This document shows positions 22,532 through 33,869 of a stretch of DNA of 64,000 nt, piece after piece (position 1 is the stretch's first letter; each line of letters begins with the position of its first letter). The stretch spans positions 58,276,464 through 58,340,463 of the forward strand of contig NC_057917.1 of assembly GCF_018873765.1 (NCBI RefSeq), written 5' to 3'. The position numbers and the translations under genes are program-made. The notes under the pieces were generated by a model. It worked only from the letters and a program-made list of their open reading frames with translations, was not told the DNA's origin and searched no databases. Origin of the DNA: Telopea speciosissima. Its lineage: Eukaryota > Streptophyta > Magnoliopsida > Proteales > Proteaceae.

Positions 22532-24340
22532 GACAAACTCAGCCTTATCCCAACTTAATGGGGTTGGTTACATGGATACAACAAAACAAAGTAGGGAAAA
22601 TAAAAGCCTAAACAAGAAAAAGGGGGATGAAGAGATGGCAAAACAGGGATGGGGGATGAGATGAGAAATGAGAAAAAGGGAAAATCACAAATGAAATGGA
22701 AAATAGCAATAAAATGAGATGAAATATAAAAGTAAGAGGAAGGAGGCACAGCCCAGCAAGTCAGGAGAATCTTAGTTCAATGGGATTTGCAACATGGATC
22801 CTTGCCCTCCAACAGGTTCTATCTGAGGTCATACTTGATATAAGACCGAGGCAATGTATGTCCTTTCTCACAACTTCTCCTATGGTCATTTTAGGCCTGC
22901 CCCTAGCTCTTTTAACTCCTTCGATCGGAATCATATCACTCCTTATTGGGGCATCCATAGGCCTCCGTTGAACATGATCATGCCATCTCAAACTACTCTC
23001 GCGGAGCTTGTCATTGATCGGGGCAACTCCCAAATCAACTCTAATACGATCATTATGTACTTTATCCTTCCTAATTTTCCCGCACATCCATCTTAACATC
23101 ATTATCTCTTCTACACATAACGTCTCAATATGATACTTCTTAACTGCCCAAGATTCTGCCCCATACATCATTCCCGGTCGAACAACATTTCTATAGAACT
23201 TTCCTTTAAGCTTTAAAGGAATACGTCGATCACACAATAATTCGGACACACATCTCACTTTAATTCTCTGTGAAACATTATCCTCTATGTCACCTTCTTT
23301 ATTAATGATTAACCCTAAATATCTAAAATAATCATTTTGCGATATCTCTCTTTCCTCAATTCGCATCATGTCAATATCCATCATAATGTGACTAAAATTA
23401 CACATTATATATTCTGTCTTTGTTCTATTGATCTTAAAGTCTCTTGTTTCCAAGGTTGACCTCCATAACTCTAACTTAGCGTTAATCCATTCTTTTGTCT
23501 CATCCACCAAAATGATATCGTCAACGAAGAGCATACACCGCGAGACCTTGTCTTGAATGCCCTTGGTTAGATCGTCCATGATAAGCATAAATAAATAAGG
23601 ACTTAAGGTTGGTCTATGTTGTAATCCAATCGTAATTGGGAATTCCTTGCCCTGATCTCTCACAGATCTCACACTAGTCATCACTCCCTCATACATATCT
23701 TTAATTACATCCACATATTTACTTAACACCCCTTTTCTCATAAGAACATGTCGGATTAAATTTCTAGGGATTCAGCCATAGGCTTTTTCCAAGTCAATAA
23801 AGACCATATGGAGATCCTTCTTACTATTTCTATATTTTTCCATGAGCCTCCTCAATAAATAGATAGCTTCTGTTGTGGATCTACCTGGCATAAAGCCAAA
23901 CTGGTTCACTAAGATATAAATCTCTCTTCTCAGACGGGCTTCAATAACTTTCTCCCAAAATTTCATAGTGTGACTCATTAGCTTTATGCTTCTATAGTTA
24001 TTGCAACTTTGAATATCACCTTTATTTTTGTAAATCGGGACTACAAAGCTTGTCCTCCATTCATCTAGCATCTTCCTTGTATTCATAATCCTGTTAAACA
24101 GCTTGGTTAGCCAATAAGCCTCGCACCCTCCTATGATTTTCCATACTTCAATTGAAATATCATTCAGGCCTATTGTGTTGCCTGTTATGGCAAAACTCAA
24201 ATTTGAACCAATGTCACACATTCTCAGACTGATTTCTGATGATGTAGAGCAAATAATCCATTTTTGGCCTATGTAAATTCCATCAAAATCCATAAAAGCA
24301 GGGACTTCCTGCAAATCTTTTGGAATCCCTAAGGCGGTTT
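22532..24340 (-). mobile_element. RTE-clade LINE, 5'-truncated
   Basis: On the minus strand the element starts within the reverse transcriptase region near 24340 and ends with a tail reading CCCATTAAGTTGGGATAAGG (near 22560-22535), as in plant RTE LINEs. The endonuclease domain and 5' UTR are absent, consistent with abortive target-primed reverse transcription. I did not find clear target duplications. Confidence 0.88.
22761..24314 (-). pseudogene. LINE reverse transcriptase (RTE type), one internal stop
   Basis: One frame stays open from 24314 to 22761 (518 codons) except for a single TGA at about 23774. There [10 protein letters not shown] is followed by a stop and then IPRNLIRHVL, where RTE proteins read KAYDRVPR. 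Visible motifs are the template-grip block ([25 protein letters not shown]), [12 protein letters not shown], the catalytic FVDDI (near 23530) and the C-terminal RYLGLIIN region. The protein ends ATG-independently at the 3' side with PIELRFS. Its frame is unusually well preserved for a dead copy, so it may be a fairly young insertion. Confidence 0.92.
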
Positions 24341-24501
24341 GTTACAAAGAAAATTCAAACATTTTTTCGGTGAAGTGAAATATATTTTACAGGAAAAGTC
24401 ATTTTTTATGTTTGGTTGCAATGGATTTACAAATATTTCCTTTTGGAAATGACATTTTTTATAGAAGGGAGAGGGATAGACATGCTATTATTGTATAATA
24501 G

Positions 24502-24503
<2 letters not shown>

Positions 24504-24551
<48 letters not shown>
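24504..24551. repeat. (TC)24 microsatellite
   Basis: An uninterrupted TC dinucleotide run of about 48 bp, just beyond the 5' end of the LINE copy. Confidence 0.95.
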
Positions 24552-24553
<2 letters not shown>

Positions 24554-26800
24554 GTGAGGTTTCCACGTGATCAACCATGGCATGCCGTTTGATGTGCATC
24601 AAAGGGTTGAAACGGAGATGAATGGAAGTTCTTCGGTTTTGCATCTAGAGTCGATTGGGATAAACAAAGGAGGAAAAACAAGAGAGTATTTGAAGTTGCA
24701 GATATGATAATCGAAGATGGACTACTCTTGTTCTTCTACTCTGCTTCTTTGTACCCATTCAGTATTTGCACTAGAGAACTCATACCCCCCAGCGCCATTA
24801 TCATGAGTAGTTTTCTTTTCTTTCTTCGCAGAGAACTTCAAGAGGAAAAAAACCCATAGGAAGAATAAAAAAAACAATGACTTGGAAAAGAAGGAATATT
24901 TGAACTGACGCAGAGTTATTTTATAAGGGGAATTAGTAAATGAAAATCCATTAGAAAGATTTGATCCCTGGATTAGCAAAGAAACCATGAGAAGCCTATA
25001 ATGAATCGGTTCCATCATAATAACCCGACAGAGTGTGATTGGGATTCAGGTTTCTAAAGCTTTGCGGGCTTGGCAAGAGATGCAGTGGGGGTACAAAGAA
25101 AGGGAGCAACGGTAACGATTGAAAATTATGAGAAAGATTTTTTTATTGACACCACTCAAGGTGTCAAATAATTTGTAACCTTAGGTATGACACTATTTTT
25201 TTACCAATGAAAAGAATAATGTTGTTTCATATACGTACTTGAAAAATATACATGACAAGGGTTGATAAGACATAATAATGTCATTTTCAACTTATTTTTG
25301 AAAACCCCTTTATATCTTTATATTAAAAAGCTTTTGAGAATAAAACAATTAAAAAGAAATGTCATTCAGACATTCCCGAGAGATGTCTAGAGAGAGAAAC
25401 AACAAGGGGGGCAAGGAGAGAGATGCAAAGATGAAGACGGTTGGAGAGACCTTTGGGGTAGAGAGGGGGAGAGCAAGAGAAATAGATGCAGTACACTAGT
25501 GGATTGCAGCGGTGAGTGGGGCAAGTAAGAGAATGTAACATCCACGTAGATAATGAAATTACAATAACTTATGAATTGAATGATTGAGATGCAAAGTGGA
25601 AGGTCTAAGGATTATAAGGTGCATTAATGTATACAGCATTTTCCTTTACAAATATTTCCTTTCCCTTCCTTTTCCTTCAATTCTCTTTCCCCACTTTACT
25701 TGTGAAGTGTTTGACAGGGACTTATGTGGGATGGGAAAGTGCTAATGCAACACTTCAAAATCTTACTCCCAACCATGATTGTTTAATTTGGAATAATTAT
25801 CTTACAAACACTCAAGGAACAATATTAAAATGCTTTAACCGCTAAAATGACACTTAAAAATTTCACCCTTATGTTATCCAAAGTCCTATAAAAAACAAAA
25901 AACTTTAATTATTATTCATTAAAAAGAGTAAAAAATTTCACCCCTATTTTCCAACCCAGTACATTCCCACTCCATCTTTCCCGTCTAACAAACAAGGCCT
26001 TATATTTCCTGTCTCAATTCTCTTTCCCCACTTTACTTCCAAGTTTGCATTTTGCAACCAAATGGAGCCCCTTTGGGTTCTCAAACCTCTTAGAATCCCT
26101 TGGGTTTTGCGCCTTCTGAAAACAATCCACAGGACACAGTCAAAAAGTATGTTACAAGTTAGCATGCAAAAGCACATCTTCCAGTCCACACACAATCCCC
26201 GATCTTTCCCACACCATCAAACTGAGTCAAAGACTTCATACAGAGAGTGCACGTGAAAAGAACCTGCACCTTCACCTAACTTTTCAAACCCTATATATAT
26301 ATTATAGTACTTATCTATATACAATATACATGTCACTCCCAGCTGTCGCTCCTACTCTATATCATGTAAGACGACATTGTCTATTCTGTCTGGGAAAAGT
26401 AATCACATAAGTTGACTCATACCTTTTACTCACCAAATACCAATAAAAGATTATATCTTGAATTCTCGATTACCATCCCTCCTTTCCAATTAATTATTTC
26501 ACCAAAAACCCACAAAGCACAATGCCCAGAAACATAGGAAGTAGTGACAATTAAACACATATAGAATTAAGGACAAACAAACCAAAACATTTGCTAAGAA
26601 GGATCAAAATTCAAAACATCTCATTAAACAACTTAAACCCAATAAAAAAAACCAAGTAAAGAAGATACATCACTAGAGCAGAGTAGAGGCAATTCATACA
26701 CTGCCCTCCATTAAAACACCTATGTTAATGCTACCCACCAACTAATAATTCAAAGCTAGTTCTCTCTCTCTATCTCTCTCTCAAATGGACCGCATTTTCT
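24552..26800. other. Intergenic region between the LINE and the HIPP gene
   Basis: It contains the second copy of the small dispersed repeat (25148-25364) and a purine-rich stretch (25380-25520). A repeated ~25-bp block CAATTCTCTTTCCCCACTTT occurs at 25678 and 26014. The AT-rich part from about 26280 to 26800 is the probable 3' flank of the HIPP gene. No gene is supported. Confidence 0.5.
25148..25364. mobile_element. Small dispersed repeat, copy 2 (MITE-like)
   Basis: A 217-bp segment starting GACACCACTCAAGGTGTCAAA and homologous to 14620-14870. See that entry for the shared structure. Confidence 0.6.
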
Positions 26801-28621
26801 TTACATAATAACACAGCTGTTTGTGTGTTCATCATTAAACATATGAGTTGCAGAGTGAGAAGAACCACTGTTGTCTGGCTGGGGGCTTGGGTAAGTGTAA
26901 GGGTGACAAGGATAAGGGTTCTGGTAGTTGTAGTAATAGCCAGTGGTGGGAAGGATGGCAGGAGACCTGTTGTACATCATCTGGGGCTGCATATACCTTG
27001 CATCATTCATCATCAAATTGATGTTATTCCTGTTCTGCAAGTTCACAGCTGATGATGGTGGATGATTGAACTGGTAACCCTGCAAGTTGTTCATCATGGC
27101 TGATGGATGGTGCCCACCTGTTGCAAACCCACCAGCTGGGAATCCAGCAGAAGATCCTTGGAAGCCATTGTTCATCTGGGTTTGAAACCCTAATCCATTA
27201 TTACCTCCAAGGCCAACACCAGAACCATGGCCATTTAGCCCTGCTAACATGGCATTGATGTCATTCCCCTTTTTCACCTCACCGGCATTTATATGCCCAC
27301 CACCCAAATGGGCGGCCGCATTCATCTTTGCAGCTGCCATGTTCTTCTGATCCATCCCACCCTTCATACCCATATTCTGGTTAGGATTTCCTCCGCCATT
27401 GCCACCACTGCCTTTCTTTCCAACTTGCCCATTTGCTCCATTGTTCATTTTACCACTGTTTTGGGGACCTGCACCATTTTTCTTTGCATTAGCCACCATA
27501 TTGGCTGGGTGTCCAAGCAAACCCAGATGGTTAGCTTTCTCTTGGAGCAAACGTAACCCTTCTTCAAAATCATCTTCGTCATCATCATCATAGTCGAATT
27601 CATCCTCTTCAGAACTAAATGTTGGGTACTTATGCTGGTTTGTGAAGGCCTTGAGACCCTTCATCAGACCCTGCTTTTGCTCTTTGCCATTCTTATCATC
27701 TTTGATGCAATTTGTTTGTTGCTGTTTCTGGTTCTGGTTGGATTTCGCAGACCAAATCTCTGCATGTTTACCAGCTCTGACCAGCTTCTTAATCAAAGTT
27801 GCAGGATCTACAGTTCCTGACACTGTGACCTTTTGTTGCTCTGCATCTATGTTTACTGTGAAAACACCTGAAACCAAGCAGAAGAAATGAGCATTAACAG
27901 TAGAGCTAAAAACTAAAACACAAGATGAATAGTACAACAGGGATGAGGAGAAAATACAACATTTTGAAGTTATTATAACGTTGCACTGTTCTCTGTCTGT
28001 CTCTATGAACAGAAAATTTCAGTTTTACAGCTCAAAAAACAGAGCAATCAACCCATAAGTTCTCATAAGTTCGAAAAAATATATCTGAGAAAACTTAGCA
28101 CAGAGCATCAATCAACAAAATGCTTTATATTCTTCTTTTCACTTTCCATTTCAAACAAAATCCCTCACGTTCCAAGCTAAAACCACAGTACCTTTTCTGG
28201 GTCCCCGTAATTTATACCAAATTCACAGAGCAAGCTCTCTTATGTTTTACTACTGCAAATAAACAAGATCACTAGCTCTAGCTAATAAGAAAGAAAAAGA
28301 TAACGGCTTTCAGAGTTTGCAACCAAAACCCAGTAAAATGGGAACAAGAAACAGAGGTTAGAAGTCATTAAGAGTGAGAAAGTATTTACCTTCGATTCTC
28401 TGGAGGAGTTTCTTCACTTTTTGCCTACATCCGTCACAATGTATATTCACTTTGAGAACACAAGTCTGTCAAAAGGAAACCAGGCAGCAAACACAAACAA
28501 GAAGCAAATTTTCAGTGAGGACTAGAAAGAGTCTCGAAAAAACAAAGAGCCTCGAAAGAGAGGCAGAGAAAGAGAAAGAGACCTGGATCTTGAGGAGCTT
28601 AAAGTCTTCATCTTTAGTCAT
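26801..28621 (-). CDS. Heavy-metal-associated isoprenylated plant protein (HIPP), three exons
   Basis: HIPPs are plant metallochaperone-like proteins that bind metal through an HMA domain and attach to membranes by a prenyl group. Exons on the minus strand are 28621-28583, 28465-28390 and 27867-26801, joined by GT-AG introns into 393 codons. The protein opens [20 protein letters not shown]. The HMA domain (residues ~12-75) carries the metal motif CDGC at 23-26 within [14 protein letters not shown]. An acidic run ([17 protein letters not shown], ~125-141) follows, then a long Gly/Asn/Met-rich linker. The segment [16 protein letters not shown] is typical of the HIPP32-37 type. The last four residues are CVIM, a farnesylation-type CaaX box. 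The first intron lies just after codon 13, as is common in this family. It appears intact. The exact orthologue is not assigned. Confidence 0.95.
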
Positions 28622-29250
28622 TTCTTCTGTAGTCTACTTAAGATCCAACTATCACTCTGCAACAAAACAAAAAAAGAAGGGGGGGAAAAACTATGGTGGT
28701 GTTAGAGGTGAAAGGGGTTGCATGAGAGGTTCTTCAACAGATACAGATTCTTCCTCCTCAGTTGTTCTTATCAGCAACAAACCAACCAAACCCACATGGG
28801 TCCTAAGGTTTAACAATTAAAAAGTATAAATAAAAGGAGAAAAAATTTACATTACAAGACAGCACCAAATAATGAGAAAGGAAATTTCTAAAAATAAGAG
28901 AAAATACACAGGAGTTATGTTGGGGGGACTGGGGAGAGAGGGACCTGAAAGTCAGAAGAAGGACAAAATAGTTGGACTGTTGGAGACTGGACTAAGCTGG
29001 CTCTGGTAGAAATGGTAGAATTTGGAAAGGAAGAGAGAGAGAGAGAGAGGATGGGTGGGGTGCTGGACCTGTGCCTGTGGGGTAAGGAGTTGGAGAGGGG
29101 GGGGGGGGGACTGTGAGGTGATGTGATTTGACAATATTAAATGGTGAAGAAAACAATAAAGAAAGGGTTGTGACTTGACAGGTCTACTTTTATGCGACTG
29201 TCTCCTTTGTCACATGTTACCTCTCTGTTTCTCGTGAGAATGTGAGAATT
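28622..29250 (-). promoter_or_regulatory. Presumed 5' UTR and promoter region of the HIPP gene
   Basis: Sequence upstream of the HIPP start, on the minus strand. It holds a (GA)n tract at about 29032-29050 (CT repeats on the sense strand) and a poly-G run at about 29097-29109. CT-rich tracts are common in plant core promoters. No TATA box could be assigned confidently. Confidence 0.4.
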
Positions 29251-32200
29251 GAGATCGATTTGTTTCTTTTACGAATCAAAACTTACTGCAGCTTTGAACT
29301 TCTTGATTACTTCACCTCATTATAATACTTCCTCAGCTCAGTTTTTTCTTCCTTTAACAATTCCATTAAATGATATTCTTGGTCTTAATTATATTTTTCA
29401 GGTTTGTCAGTTTACGTTATTCACTTTTTGGGTTGATGCTGAGTTCTTTTATCAAAAAATAAAAAAGGGGAAGGGTTGATATTTAGTTTTTCGTACATAC
29501 CACTTGTGGATGTGATTGCGGAAAATGGAAATGTATACTTTTATGATGATTTTCAAAAATGAAAAAAGATTGGTATCCCGCTGGTGTATCGTAAATTAGC
29601 ATTCATTATGTTTATCTCTATCTATTGTTTCTTTTTTTTTAATTAATGTCGTCTATTAGTTTGAGTGTGTCTATCCCTCTCCCTCTTTAAAAATATAAAA
29701 GAGTTCAAAATATTTTTTAAAATTAAAATTTATTATATATAAAAAATTATTTCAAGACATTCTCTCTCTTTCCTAATCACTGATTAATAGATCGTCAACC
29801 TCTTACCCTAATATCTTTTCTCCGTCATGACCATGTAAGCTACCGATTAGATGAGCCATTTCTAAATATTGGACGTTGGATAGGATGTGGAGCATCTCAA
29901 CCGTTCAATCCATCTACAATTGTATCTCGTCCCCTCTACAACCACTACACCCAGAGACGTTGCATCTTTCCTTCTTTCTCTCTTCCCCATTTACCATTGC
30001 AACCCATTCCCTTGCATCTCCCCACCCCCCCCCCCCCCCACCGCCCTCTAATTTCTCTCCCTTGGCCCTGCCCTGCCCTACCCCTCCTCACCAGTTGCTG
30101 CCAACCCCTCTGCGCAAACTATATCTTGCGATACATTGGCATCGACCCATCTTGCCCAAGTTATCATAGCTCTTTGAAATGGCTTGACAACATTCAACTC
30201 GTTATAGATATGGCTACCTTCTTAGTAATAGTCCTTTCTGTAAGTAGTGGTTTTATTTTTCTTCTTTAGTTTCTTTAAGAAATAGAGGTTTCGAAGAATA
30301 ATTTTGAAACCAATAGCGAGAACAACAATGACGAGAAGAATTTGAAGATACCCATTGGAAGCCTTCTCGTGAATTCAACGACAAGTAGTCGTTTTCGTCT
30401 CAACAATTCTAGCATATTTCTCCCATTCAACTTGCATAGAAATCGCAACCAAATCACTTGTCCAAACTAAAAATCTATCAGTCTCAGAACCCAAAAACCT
30501 AAAATTTTTTCTTGCTTTTGGTTAGAAATTAAGAAGAAGAATTACAACTTTCTTCCAACTAGGGTTTGAAACATAAAAATTACAACTTTGCTATGAAATT
30601 TTATTGATGTTTGAAACATACATTGGGATATTGCAGCCATTGGATAGCCATCTAAGTTTTTGATAAGCTTCATTAGACCAATTGTTGAGAAAACAATTAT
30701 ATGGCTCGTTGATGTGAGGACAAGACCCTGGTGGGTTTAGAGCAGATGGCAAGGGGTGGGTTTAGTGATGGGGGGAGTTGTAGAGCAGGGGAGGGGTGGA
30801 AGGTGGAGGGAAGAGGGGGGCGAGGGTGGGGGCTGTTGACGGGGCACCAAGGTGAGGAGGGGAGAGGGAGAGTCGGAGCCGAAGCTGGTGAGGGATGAGA
30901 GAGTGGGAGATGAAGAGGAAGGAGAGAGGGAGACGCTACTGCAGCAACAATAGAAACAAATGGTTATGTATTTCATTTCATCCGACAGTCAAATATGGTG
31001 CTAGCATATAAAATTCCATTACATCCTACTAGTATGTACATCATTCCACTTCGGGGAGGGAAGAGCGGGGGTGGGGGGGACTGCTAGTGGAACACCAAGG
31101 GAAGAGGGGGGAGTGAGTCGGAGTCAAAGCTACTGAGGAAGGGAAGAGTGGGAGACAAAGAGGGAGAGGGAGAGTCGGAGGGGAGGAGGAGATGCTACAC
31201 GATGGTGGTGGATAGTTGGCGCTGCATTGACAATGGAAACAAATGGTTGAAATGCATTCCATTTCATTTGACGATCAATACAGTTCTAGCATATAAAATT
31301 CCATTACATCCTACAACTATGTACATCATTCTCCCCCCACCCCCGAAAAAAAAACAAAATTTTGTATCCTTATCTAGTAAATTTTTTATAAGTATTATAG
31401 CATTCAAGAAGATTTAAATCCTAAGAAGTATATTATTAATAATTTTTTGGGAGAGAGTTGGGTATGTCGCCAACTTTCGTTCGTTAAGCTAGGAGCATAT
31501 ACTGATCATAGGGCTGGCATAAGAGGGCAAGGGTGTCTTTTCCTAAGGGGGAGGAGAGAGGAAGTCACATGTTTAGCACCCTGGCCGCAAGCCCAACCTT
31601 TTCCCTAATTTTTAGTTGGTTTCCTTTGCTTGCTTCTTTCATTGGCTACCATTTGCTACATAGAAATTTTGTAGCCATGTTTTATCAAGATGCTAGATCT
31701 GACACCTTTCTTCAATTTTAAATTTCAAATTGTTTAATACCCAAAAAAAAATCCAAATTGATGAAACTTTGACAAATTTTGGAACCAAACTTTAGAAATA
31801 GTTGAATTTTGTTGACATAAAGCATTAGACCGAGTTTTTCTTCAACCACGATGAATGGATCCTACCGAGACAGGTTCAGATACCCACAAAGAGATTGGAA
31901 GATATTTTAGGTATCCTAAAACTTAGAAGGGATTTGTGAACCATAGGTTAGTGGTTTTTCATTCACCGAGTGGTGGAGGGAAACTAACTACAATGAGAGA
32001 AGACCCTAATGCATTATGATTCATATAAGAAAGATGCTCCTTTATCAAGCTATTAGATACATGGTTTAAGTTTCACATGGTTTAAAAAAAAAAAAAAAAG
32101 ATACATGATTTAAGGAATCGAAATTGGATCGGAAACGAACAAATCTGATCCTAATTCCAAATGATTCATAACCCTCTAAACCTCTAAACATCTATAATTC

Positions 32201-32504
32201 ATGTTTGATCTTCATTTGTTGTCATTGTTTTATTTTTCTAGTAAGCAAAATAGTGTAAAACCAATGAAACTTATCTCTTATGGCAAGATCCTTAAGTATA
32301 TTAAATCAAAATCTCCAAAAACAATATATTTTGAAAAATCTAAAAAACTTTTTATTTTCCATTCCAATAATTAAGGTTATGAATAATTCTGATTGTTTAG
32401 GATCCGAATTAAATCGAAATTGAAGACTAATCCCATATTCGATTCCGGCTTCTTGAAGTAAACTTTTACACAACACATATTGCAAGGTCAATGGACTGAT
32501 GGAG
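29251..32504. other. Intergenic low-complexity region
   Basis: No supported gene. It contains poly-C (about 30026-30042), G-rich blocks and the tandem duplication at about 30770-31332. An antisense open frame at 30275-30457 has no recognisable family. Confidence 0.5.
30770..31332. repeat. ~285-bp tandem duplication
   Basis: Two adjacent, diverged copies: each has a G-rich part (GGGGCACCAAGGTGAGG and GGAACACCAAGGGAAGA), then GAAACAAATGGTT, TTCATTTCATTTC-like sequence and a conserved end TAGCATATAAAATTCCATTA followed by ATGTACATCATTC. The offset measured on CTAGCATATA is 285 bp (31001 versus 31286). An ancient local duplication. Confidence 0.8.
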
Positions 32505-33215
32505 GGAGTGGACCCTATAAAACACTTTCTAACCGCGAGGGAGCAGAGATAATTTAGGAGTGTGAGTGAGTGAGTGAGTGTTGTCTTTTTGTTTCTTTTT
32601 GAAAATACCTTTACTCTTTTACTTAATTTTAATTGGGTGATTTCTGTTACCATCAAAAGCCAGCTTTTTATGTTTTTGTTTCTTTTCTTCTATGTTTCAC
32701 AATTCCCAAATCACTTTTGTTTGCTTTCTGCCTCTATTTTCTGTCATTGTTGTTGGGAGTTTTCTTTGAGAAAATTCACCCATTTGAATCAGAGAGAGAA
32801 AGAGAGAGGCCCACCTCGTTCGTCGTTTCATCGTTTGGGCTAAAGAACTCCTGGTGGGTTTTGATTATTTCAACTCTATTTCAGAATTTCAGTTTTTATA
32901 CGTTTTGGAGTGAGTCTTGGCTTTTGGGTGAAAGGAAAACTTTAGCTCATGGTTTCTTTTGTTTTTTTTTTAATATTTTTGGGCAGAGAGCGGAGACCAG
33001 TGACCACAGAGCACAAAGCATTGAAGGAAACGTAAATCCGTATGGTATCATTATGACTGTCTCCTCCTTCCTGCATTTCTCTGCAAGCGGTCGGCAACAA
33101 GTCATCTTCTTCCTTCCTTTTCCGTTGCTTCACCGACCTTCACTTTTCTTTCTCTTTCCTTCTCTCACTGTTTTGATTGTATATCTCTCTGTAGACTGTA
33201 GCTTGCAGTCCGGTC
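32505..33215. other. Non-coding flank of the 4.7-kb MULE
   Basis: T-rich sequence with a GTGAGTGAGTGAGTGAGTG run near 32560-32580. A plus-strand open frame (32633-33253) has no family resemblance and runs across the MULE boundary, so it is not counted as a gene. Confidence 0.5.
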
Positions 33216-33224
33216 TTCCGGGGC

Positions 33225-33614
33225 GAATCCGGATCATCCACCCACATGGATAGGGAAATTTTTTTTTGGATTAAAATAAAAATTAAATTAACTTAAAGAG
33301 AGATAACTGGTTCCGGCACTCATACTTCTGTATGTGACATCTGTTCAGAATCAAACGGAGTGGATGAGGCACCGTTACCTCATTTCTTCTTCTTTGTTTT
33401 TTTAATTTTATTTTTTTCCGCTCTTACAAAAATGTGTCCAACACGGACTCCAGTGTCTCCACTTCCATTCCTTCTCCCAATCTATCTCTCTCTCTTCCCC
33501 TCTTTCTCCTTTGTGTTTTTGCAAATTTAAAGTCGGAGAAAGATAAAAATCATCGCTGCTGTTGCCGGACTTAGATCAAGTCGTCTCTACAATTTTCATA
33601 CTCGAAAAATTGAA
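33225..33614 (+). repeat. Left terminal inverted repeat of the 4.7-kb MULE
   Basis: Pairs with the reverse complement of 37630-37963. Shared landmarks include TATGTGACATCTGT, GTCTCCACTTCCA and GATCAAGTCGTCTCT. Confidence 0.92.
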
Positions 33615-33869
33615 ACCTTTAGTGTCTTCACATACTGGAACCAACTTGTTCGTCTTTATTTTAAGCTTAACGATTGTCATTTAATTTTTTTCTTTTCTTT
33701 TTCTCCCTTTTTAGTAAATCAATTAAACAAAAAACTGTTCGAAGAGGAAAACCCAAAAGGGCATCTCCACTTCGTCTTTTGGCGAAACTATGGCAGTGAT
33801 CAAGAATTCTTCGTCGTCGCCAGTATGCTCTCAACAATTGTTGTTTACTTTTTTTTTTCCTTTCTTTTA

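Noticed and set aside
32633..33253. 206-codon plus-strand frame
   Set aside because: It crosses the MULE boundary and its composition (Phe/Leu/Ser from T-rich DNA) gives no family resemblance.
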